Assembly: GCA_030141585.1 (NCBI GenBank)
Contig: JAQIFP010000019.1
Span: forward strand, 29,609 to 80,486
Length of the DNA stretch: 50,878 bases
From: Ophryocystis elektroscirrha
Lineage: Eukaryota > Apicomplexa > Conoidasida > Neogregarinorida > Ophryocystidae
Direction: 5' to 3'
Numbering within the stretch: the stretch's first letter is position 1; each line of letters opens with the position of its first letter. Below, one piece after another: positions 42,064-50,878 of this stretch. The notes beneath the pieces were generated by a model. It ran no database searches and had not been told where the DNA came from. It saw only the letters and a list, made by a program, of their open reading frames with translations. The translations under genes were made by a program, and so were the position numbers.

Positions 42064-44896
42064 ATGGCGATAAAAAAAAAAAATAAAAAGAATGAGATTA
42101 AAAAAAAAGATATTAAAAAAAATGTAAGGAAAAAACCGAATAAAGCACCTAAAATTCGCTTACTGCACCCTCTCAGTACTAAAACTTCCGTAAATTCAGT
42201 GATAAAGTTACCCAAGTCCGTCAAAAATCATAAGAAATTCAATCCCGTGAATCGACATGCCTCTTTTAATGATTCTAATGGAAATCGCAAAGAAAAAGCA
42301 GCAACACTCGACAATGAATATACTTTAACAGAAAGTCTCGAAGCTTTAATAGATAAAGTAGCAAAAACTCCATGGTATAATATCAACCCTGATTCCATTC
42401 AATCCTCCGAATTAATAAAAAAAAATAAAAACATGACGGAAATGAAAAATACAGCTCTAAATTATATCCGTACTCTACAAAACATTGACAGCTATGTCCC
42501 AAAAGAGGATAAATTGTGGTTAAAACAAACTCTCGAAAAAGGAACCAGTTCAGATATTTTGGCCGCTAAAACGTTACTTATAAAACATTGTCCTCTATCA
42601 AACATACAAAATATTGAAGCGATGTTAGAACAAGGGCAAGGCTCGAATCGTCGTGCCGCTCAATTTGCTATAGACGCTCTTAAAGATATCTTCATAACAG
42701 ATCTGATTCCAAATAATCGTAAACTAGTATTTTTTGAAAGGCAAAACTATTCTTCAAATATTACAGACGTACATCTAGTTTTGTATTGGTTTGAAGACTT
42801 TTTAAAAAGATTATACGCAAAATACGTAGTTGTAAGTAAAAAAAAAAAAAAAAAAAAAAAATTTATTTTTAGATTTTATCAAATAGAATAAATGATCGCA
42901 TTGAGTTCTTTACACGTCATACTTTAAAATACATTTTTGAGCTATTAAGTTCAATACCAGAGCAAGAGCAAGCCCTTCTTACAATGTTAGTCAATGAATT
43001 AACGCATGGAAATGTCAAACATGCAATGAATGCGGGTTTTTATCTGAATCAACTTTGTCTGCAGCACCCTCCCATGCGCCAAATCATATATTTGGCAGTT
43101 TCTACCTCTATCGAGAATAAATTTGCTTCAAAATCTAACGTAGCTGAAGGGTTTGCCTATATACACCAACCTCTCAAATTTTTATCAAATATTGCATTAC
43201 GGTAAACTAGAAAAAAAATTGAAAACATTTTTTTTTAGTGATCTTCCTCAAGAATTTCTCCTTAAATTGTGCAGCAATTACTTAAAGTTATTTGAAGCTT
43301 TTGTTAATTTTACGAATAACGAATTAACGCAAAAAACTCAAACCCCTTTTAAAGAAAAAAAAAAAAAAAAAAAGAAAAATAAAAAACAAGTCTCCACTTT
43401 AGATACATTGATTACTCCTCTTCGCGTTATTTTGAGCAATTTGAACCGTTTGATTCCACATATAAACATAAATTATCTTCCAGTTGAACTCTTTAGCAAA
43501 AGTTTACCAATATTTTATAAACTAATAGAACAATGTACAGTATGGTCTTCGAAAATAACATTTATAAGTATAACTTATTCAATTCTTAATTTACTTCATT
43601 ACGACAAGACTGATTTAATCAATTTGATCACTAAAGAACTCAATCAATTCAACCTTTGCAGTGCAAATAACCGCTACATTTTTGTAAACCTTATAAATCA
43701 ACATGCGTGCGAACGCAAGGATCCACATTCAGTGTTATTATTCAGAAAATTACTACAAGTATGTACGGTATTATAGCACAGATACACACCTACTTATACA
43801 CATATATATACACCTATATATACCCATATATATATATATACATATATATTTATATTTATACACAAATATATTAAAATATATATACTTAAAACACTTATAT
43901 ATACTTATATACAAACACAGAAATACATGCACACATATAAATATATACACACATATGCACATATATATAAACTTAAATATACCCATATATATACACATAT
44001 ATACATATACATACATATGCGCATATATATATACTTATATATACACATACATATATACATATATTTACTTATATACACACACATATGTATATATATATAT
44101 ACATATATATATTCATATATATACACATATATGTATACATACATATGCACATATATATATGCTTATACATACACATATATATACAGATAAATAGATATAC
44201 TTATATATACCCATGTATAGACATATAGGTACACACATGTGTAGACATGTATGTACACATATGTATATACACCGACATATAATGGATTGCGTATGATATT
44301 ATATGACATTTGAATAGTTATAACACATACATATATAATCATAAATTTAAGTTATGATACATATTGTATAATTTGTTAATATGGAGGTTTTAGATATCTT
44401 TGAACCACATGAACGTTGAAACAACTGCGTATATAATTGATGTATTTATTCGTACATTGCTAAAAAAATACCCACATTTAAACTATTTAATAAAGAGCCA
44501 GGAAGAAATAGATGAAAACAACTCCATGGCACCACTATGGGAATTTGATCTGTTGATGACACACGTAAACTCTGCTATAAGAAGATTTTCAAGTGCTATA
44601 AAAACTGAAAAACCTTTCCCTGCTTTAAGTCATTTTTTCCCTTTGCAAAAAACTCAAAGTAATATGCAAATTCCTCAAGAAAAATTTACTTTCTCTTCTG
44701 TTTTATCTGCTTTTGAAAGAAACAGCACCATTGTAAGTTTAACATGTCTCATACTTATTGCATATATCTTCATAAAAGTAATCGTACAAACGTCTGTTAC
44801 CTAACTATATTGTATGCATTTGTCTGTATAGAGCCAAAAAAAAACATATAATTAATATGTTACTATATAATATAAGTATATATAAATATATATGTA

Positions 44897-44936
<40 letters not shown>

Positions 44937-46204
44937 ATAAATAGTTCATTTATGTATTAAATATACATGTTTTTACTCTTAAGTTTACCATTGGGTTTCT
45001 TATAAAAATACATACTATACCTCTAAGTCTGATTATGTCTTCAAAATTTGTATAACTTAACTATATAATATACTCGTGTATACACTTGATGGTGATGTTA
45101 TATACAGAACAAATTCTGAGGCTAAATTTTTTTTTTTTTTTAGAATGTTGATGATGACTCTAAGGATTACTTAAATAATCTGATTTTCTATACTTCTACA
45201 AATGTACAGTCACATGACCACAAAAAACGCTTTGAAGATGATGAAGACGAAGAAACTAAAGTAATACAACTTTATATAACATTAGGTTCTTTCATTTGAT
45301 ACATATAACAAATCTTGACAAATATATATTTGATCTCAATATGTGTCTATATATTTGTATATATATATATATGTATATACATCTGTGTATACATATATGT
45401 GTATATATAAAAATATATATGTATAAACCTATATATATTATATATATATGTATATATATTATATATATGTGGATAAAGATATGTGTATCTATATATGTGT
45501 ATATATATGTATATATATGTATATATATGTATATATATGTATATATATGTATATAATTATATATAATTATATGTGTATATATATATATATGTGTGTATAT
45601 TATATATGTGTGTATATATAGAAGTATATATGTAAATTTTATATATATGTGTACACTTATGTGTATACATATGTTTATATATATGTGTATATATATGTGT
45701 ATATATATTTGTACATATATTTGTAACAATTGATGTACGTATGGGATATATAGATATATATATATATATATATAACTTAGTATTTATATATAATCAAATA
45801 TCTGCATAATAAGTGGCTAATTTTTAATTATGTAATATTTTTTTCACTCTTTATACAACGCATATAATTTTGTATTATTGTAGATTGATTCTATATTGGA
45901 AAAAGAAGCTATAAAGAAATTTAATATGGACGATGACGTATTTATGTCGGGTTCAGATTTGTCCGCAAATGAATTTTCGGAAGATGAAGAAGAAAATGTT
46001 GAAAATTATGAAGAAGAAGACGTTTTTGCTGAAGACATGAGTGTTGATTCGAGTTCTATGAATCCCCAAGAAACTCAAACATTCAAAAAAAGTAAAGCTA
46101 ATAAAATATTACACGTTTTCGTAGAACAAAAAGAAATAATGAAAAATTTGAAAGAATCTGGTTCTATTTATGCTGAAAGAGAAACATTTTTCCCTGATAA
46201 CTGA
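42064..46204 (+). CDS. ribosome biogenesis factor Noc1/Mak21/CEBPZ (CBF domain)
   Basis: Six exons (42064-42831, 42873-43201, 43239-43758, 44394-44732, 45144-45260, 45884-46204) join in phase to 797 residues, close to the compact members of the family. A basic N terminus ([15 protein letters not shown]) suits nucleolar import. ARM/HEAT-like helices follow ([49 protein letters not shown]). Then comes the CBF segment: [32 protein letters not shown] and FKTEK-type text at [18 protein letters not shown]. The C terminus is acidic ([29 protein letters not shown]). The yeast protein pairs with Noc2 and escorts pre-60S particles through the nucleolus. In-frame A runs near 43357 encode seven lysines and could be indel-prone. 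Confidence 0.88.
43759..44393. repeat. TA/CA microsatellite intron of the Noc1/Mak21 gene
   Basis: About 480 bp of TATATACACATATATA-type repeats in intron 3; frames on both strands read as Tyr/Ile/His/Thr repeats and are artefacts. Confidence 0.9.
44733..45143. other. long AT-rich intron
   Basis: Intron 4 of the Noc1/Mak21 gene, with a (TA)n run near 44905-44935 and a clean poly(T) acceptor. Reading through from the exon gives a hydrophobic pseudo-tail that is not protein. Confidence 0.6.
45261..45883. repeat. TA/TG microsatellite intron of the Noc1/Mak21 gene
   Basis: Intron 5, with TATATATG and TATATGTG arrays from about 45340 to 45760. No gene is supported in it. Confidence 0.9.
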
Positions 46205-46368
46205 TTTTTTTTTATTGACTTGTTTTTCAGTTTTTTTTTTTTTTTCTGTGAAGCCGAAAAATGCTATAATTAGTATTTAATATATATAATCATTTTTTCA
46301 CTTCTATATAATAAAAACACTAAAAAGGACATATTGTTGATACTTATAATTTATTGTTTAGCGTTCTC

Positions 46369-49300
46369 ATGTCAACTTCGGATATCATAGAGTTCGAAAA
46401 TTCTTTCACTGACTATATGAATGGTGTTACAGAAAATGCAATTAAACCAGCGCAAATTAATTTTCTTATTGGTAAAAAAAAAAAAAAAAAAAAAGTTATA
46501 TAGATCTTTTGAAATACAATAAAACCATCAACTTTGAGACCATTCAAAGTATGTTATACGATTTTGTCCACAATGCACGTCCTTTTGCCACTAAGGATGT
46601 CTTTCTGGATATCTGCACTCACGTAATGGAACTGCATAAAAAAATACAGACGCAATCTAATGGAGACACTTTTCAAGACAACACTGTTAGTGCTTCACCC
46701 CAAACATTTCTTAATGCGTCTATTGATAATTTTGATAATCCCTATATAGATATGAAGGTAATTTCTTTTTTTTTTTTTTTTTATCATTATGTATAGAAAA
46801 TAATGGCTAACTCAAATACGGAAATTACAAATAAAACATCTTTGGCTGCTCAAACTAGACTTCAAAAACAAAAAGAAAAACAATTAAGATTGATGAGAGA
46901 ATGGGATAAATCCAAAATCCCGCTTCCACCTCCTAGTCGCAGATATGGAGCTATGCAACTCGAAAAATTAGGAGACATTATCATAAATAATGTCAGCTTA
47001 AGTGTAGCAGGAAAAGAGTTGTTGAAAAAGTCTGTTCTTAAAATAGTAGCTGGTCGCAAATATGGATTAGTCGGAAGGTAATATAATCATTAATATTATT
47101 GATACTATATTTTATATATTCATATACTTTAAAATGTCATATAAATTCATATCACTATAAAATAAATTTATACATACATATAAATTTACAAATAAATATA
47201 TATATATATATATATATTGTTTTCGATAAATTCAAGAACATATATGGATAATAATGCGTTTAAGTTCACAAATTTACATGCATCGAATATAATATATAAG
47301 AGATTTTATTGTTAATGCATATTTTTGATATTTTTAATAAATTAAGTGTATTTAAAAGTGCATTAAATAAATTTATTGACTAATTATAATTCATTGTTGA
47401 CGCTTATTTTTATAAATTGCTAATTTTAGTACACAATATACACCATATAGCCAAAAAATGAATTAAGCGGGATATACTGAATAATATTTTTATTATAATA
47501 ATTAAATATATTTTATTTATGTTTGTATGTAATTATTTATTAATTTAAAAAAAAATAAAATTTGTACGCTAAATTAATTTTATATTATAAATAAGCAATA
47601 TACTGTATATATATATTTCTGTACTCCTAAAATTAATTGGTCTTGATTTTCACTTGTTTTCTTTTAGAAATGGTATAGGAAAATCGACACTAATAGGAGC
47701 TTTAGTCCGCCATGAAATTCCGGGTCTTGGAAAAAATATATCAATTGGATGCGTCGAGCAGGGTAATTTATTTATGAAAAAAATAAATCTCAGAAATGGC
47801 CCCTTCCATATTATGTCTACCAGCCATAGACGCAGTTCTGTCTGTTTTTGAGGAACGTACAGCTTTGCTCAATAAAGAAAAAGAGCTTTTAGCTCAAGAA
47901 CAGGTTAGTAAATATACTTGAAAAAAAAAAACATTGATATATATTATATATATATATATTTATATATATTTATAAATTTATGTATTTCTTGCTTGTTTTT
48001 AGCTGTTCTTAATATATACTGAAAGCTACACGTCAAAAATGCATTCAGAAAAATACTCTATGCTGTTATTACATTAATAACTATTTTGTTGCAGATAGTA
48101 TCATATAATTTACTGGAATTTTACATTTATACCAAGATACATTATACAACATATATATATATATATATATACATCTATTTAGCCTATTAATATATACGAT
48201 AAGTATATACACTCAAATATTTTTTTTTATATAAATGTTAGACAGATACAGTCGGTGAACGCTTAAATGCTCTGTATTCCCGCTTAGAAGAAATTTATGC
48301 CAAAACCGCTGAAGCGGAAGCAGCTTCTATTTTGGCGGGTCTTTTGATCCCAACTGAGAAACAAGGTAATCCCGTGTCAACTTTTTCCGGAGGCTATAGA
48401 GTTAGGATTGCTTTAGCTCGATCTTTATTTGCAAATCCCGACATTTTATGCTTGGATGAACCTACAAATCACTTGGATATATACGCAGTCAGTTGGCTTA
48501 CGAACTTTCTCGCTAAATCCCGCCGTACATGCGTAATTGTGTCTCACTCCAGGGATTTCTTGAATTCTGTGTGTACGGATATCATTGAGTTCAAAAATCA
48601 AGTAAAAATGAAGTTAAAAAAAATAATTCTTTAGACTCTTAAATATTACAAAGGAGATTATAACACGTACGAGCGAGTACGCACCGAAAATGAAAGACTC
48701 CTGCAAAAGCGGGTTGAAGCTGACAAACTCAAACGTGATCACATCCAAAAGTTTATAGATAAATTTCGCTATAAAAAATCAGGGTACAATATAATATAAA
48801 TGAAACCCTAATATTATTAATTTATATATACATATATTTACAAATATATATATATATATATATATTTGTAAATATATGTATATATTTGTTATATATATGT
48901 ATTTATTTGAAATATATATTATGTTATTTATATTAAAGTTTATTATGAATATATATATGTACTATCACTGTATCTGTCCATTTATCACTAATATATTAGC
49001 TAACTTTGTTGTGTGAATTTGCTGATAGTAAAAAATATATGCTAAAGAGATAATAGAGTTTACGTATTTCTACATGTATAAATTTACTTGAACATATTTA
49101 AAGTCTTTAATAACGAAATATAATCACTATAACTTACGTATACGTCTATTAACGAAATTTGTTATATATAACTGCTTTAAAGAGCCTCTATGGTACAATC
49201 CCGTATAAAAACCTTGAAAAAAACCCCCATACTAGAAATTATATCTGAAGACCCTACTTTAAAGTTTTCTTTTGAAACTCCTGATGAATTAAGTCCCCCG

Positions 49301-50751
49301 ATATTACAATTGAAAAATTGTACTTTCTCGTACGACAAAAAACGTACTATATTTGAAGACGTATCTCTTGATATTACAATGGACAGCCGTATTGCTGTAA
49401 GTTTATGTTTAGCTTGACTTCTTAAAGACACAAATATATATATTTTTATATATAGTTGCATATATATATGTATATATATATATATATATGTATATATTTA
49501 TGTATATATGTATATATATGTATATACATGTATATATATGTATATATATGTATATATATGTATATATATGTATATATATGTATATATATGTATATATATG
49601 TATATATATGTATATATATGTATATATATGTATATATATATATATATATGTATATATATGTATATATATGTATATATATGTATATTTATGTTTATATATG
49701 TATATATATGTATATATATGTATATATATGTATATATATGTATATATATGTTTATATATGTATATATATGTATATATATGTATATATATGTATATATATG
49801 TATATATATGTATATATATGTGTATATCTATGTGTATATATATGTGGATATTTATGTGTTTATATATACATGTAAACATATATCTATATATTTGTATGTA
49901 TATATGTATACATATGATATAAATATATAAATACATATATATGTGTATATATATGTGTATATTAATCTGTATATATATCTGCATATATATGTGTATATAC
50001 ATGTGTATATATATGTGTATATGTATTAGCATTTTAATTTACGTTTTGGTTGTAGATATGTGGTGCAAACGGTTCAGGAAAATCCACACTATTAAAATTG
50101 CTTGTTGGTGAAACTGAGCCCCTTAGTGGTGAAGTTTACCGATCTGGTAAATTGAGGATTGGGTTTTTTAGCCAATATCATGTTGATACCCTTGATTTAA
50201 CTTTAAATTCTGTTCAACAATTACAAGCAAGGTATTTTATCACTTTCAACTATATAATAATTATATAAATAATATTTCACTATACATATTTTTGTAATAT
50301 TATTTAATAGCTCTATAAAAAAAAAACTTGTAATACATATACATATATATATATATAGTACATAAATCAAAAATTTGCTGAAAATTTATATGAATAAATA
50401 AGTTTAAACATTATAATTGTGATTGACATACGTATTTTTTCAAATTTATCATTTTCTTATTATATTTATTTCAATATATATATATATATATACATATTAA
50501 ACATTGGCATTATTACTATATGTGTATTTTTTAAATATAGCAAGCTCGATATTAATTTCATTAGAGTATAATATTGATACGGTGCTTTTAGATATCCAGA
50601 TAAAAATGTGAAGGATGAAGAAGCTCGGAGATTTTTAGGAAAATTTGGTGTCACCGGACTACTTGCACTAGAGCCTTTATATGTCTTGTCTGGTGGTCAG
50701 AAAAGTCGAGTTGCATTCGCTGTCATGGCTTATTCATATCCGCATGTTTTG
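46369..50751 (+). CDS. ABC-F family ATPase, ABCF3/GCN20 type (3' end outside window)
   Basis: Ten exons are visible (46369-46471, 46504-46757, 46797-47077, 47668-47762, 47794-47903, 48242-48601, 48635-48783, 49183-49396, 50056-50231, 50592-50751), 634 codons so far. The N-terminal region starts [13 protein letters not shown], as in ABCF3/Gcn20. First cassette: Walker [11 protein letters not shown], signature [17 protein letters not shown], Walker [13 protein letters not shown]. The inter-cassette linker includes [17 protein letters not shown] and MVQSRIKTL. Second cassette: Walker [16 protein letters not shown]-loop [10 protein letters not shown] and signature [14 protein letters not shown]; its Walker B lies beyond the edge. 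There are no membrane segments. Gcn20 acts with Gcn1 on the ribosome in the amino-acid starvation response. A splice acceptor lies 7 bases before the ATG, so an untranslated first exon is likely. Confidence 0.93.
47078..47667. other. 590-nt AT-rich intron
   Basis: Intron interrupting the first Walker A motif region of the ABC-F gene. AT-rich with a short (TA)n run near 47200; nothing else is visible. Confidence 0.6.
48784..49182. other. long AT-rich intron
   Basis: Intron in the inter-cassette linker of the ABC-F gene, with TATATTTG/TATATATT imperfect inverted stretches near 48825-48900. No gene is supported. Confidence 0.55.
49397..50055. repeat. 10-bp (TATATATATG)n microsatellite intron
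   Basis: About 35 units of TATATATATG from 49456 to 49820, then variant TGTG units to 50030, within the intron before the second Walker A. Long frames on both strands translate to repetitive Tyr/Ile/Val/Met and are not genes. Confidence 0.93.
50232..50591. other. AT-rich intron
   Basis: Intron between the second cassette's Q-loop exon and its signature exon. TA runs near 50345 and 50475; nothing coding. Confidence 0.55.
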
Positions 50752-50878
50752 GTAAATACAAATATATGTATATGATATTACTAAAAAGTTGTTATATATT
50801 TATATATAAATAAATATATATATGCAATATAATATAAATTTATAAATATATATAAATATATATATATATAAATATATA

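Noticed and set aside
44733..44804. A C-terminal hydrophobic tail ([17 protein letters not shown]) as a membrane anchor of the Noc1/Mak21 protein
   Set aside because: It begins at a GTAAGT donor and is intron read-through; the acidic C terminus continues in the next two exons.
49409..50032. Long open frames on both strands reading Tyr-Ile-His-Ile or Met-Tyr-Ile-Tyr-Val repeats (also at 14210-14768, 43703-44194, 45292-45729, 31898-32168, 40309-40548)
   Set aside because: They are translations of TA/TG/CA microsatellites inside introns, open in several frames at once, with no start or splice context.

Overview
The window looks like nuclear DNA of an AT-rich protist, most likely an apicomplexan. 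Three genes point that way by inference: an N-acylated armadillo protein resembling ARO (rhoptry tether), a GST-like plus EMAPII-like protein resembling tRip, and a dynamin-related protein resembling DrpC. All homology calls come from reading the sequence, not from database searches. The genetic code is standard: TAA, TGA and TAG all end good gene models, and the one tRNA is tRNA-Trp(CCA). Genes are packed tightly and rich in introns. Most introns are 29-44 nt with GT...(T)nAG ends; a second class is 90-900 nt and filled with TA microsatellite. Most genes the six-frame ORFs show in pieces can be rebuilt by splicing, and many rebuilt lengths divide exactly by three.

Layout, left half. 1-2039 (+) is the 3' part of an XPG/Rad2-type nuclease. 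2050-3956 (-) is a DNA polymerase delta subunit 3-like gene with a PIP box, its stop only 10 bp from the nuclease stop. 4087-5706 (-) is proteasome alpha-5. 6085-9102 (+) is an intronless fusion of a THO complex subunit 1-like region and an mRNA cap guanine-N7 methyltransferase. 9349-11653 (+) is the ARO-like gene with two apparent microexons. 11658-14081 (-) is an FG-type nucleoporin, possibly continuous with a Q/N-rich exon at 14724-15690. 16051-16122 (-) is tRNA-Trp. 16552-24048 (+) is a very large charged protein built on a 24-nt tandem repeat, interrupted by a 100-N assembly gap.

Layout, right half. 24125-26647 (+) is a PP2A B''-type regulatory subunit with EF hands. 27089-28942 (+) is an OAS-like nucleotidyltransferase-fold protein that lacks catalytic residues and ends with a membrane anchor. 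29039-34478 (+) is a 16-exon dynamin-related protein. 34684-35019 (-) is an SRP14-like protein. 35288-~35863 (-) is an orphan secreted or membrane protein. 36420-39055 (+) is the tRip/AIMP1-like gene. 39337-42027 (+) is a coiled-coil orphan. 42064-46204 (+) is Noc1/Mak21/CEBPZ. 46369-50751+ (+) is an ABCF3/GCN20-type ATPase running off the window.

Most genes are housekeeping: replication and repair, proteasome, mRNA capping and export, nuclear pore, translation and ribosome assembly. The items least explained by known gene sets are the THO-capping fusion, the membrane-anchored OAS-like pseudoenzyme, the ARO microexons, and an in-frame TAG in the pol delta subunit that also serves as a possible splice acceptor.
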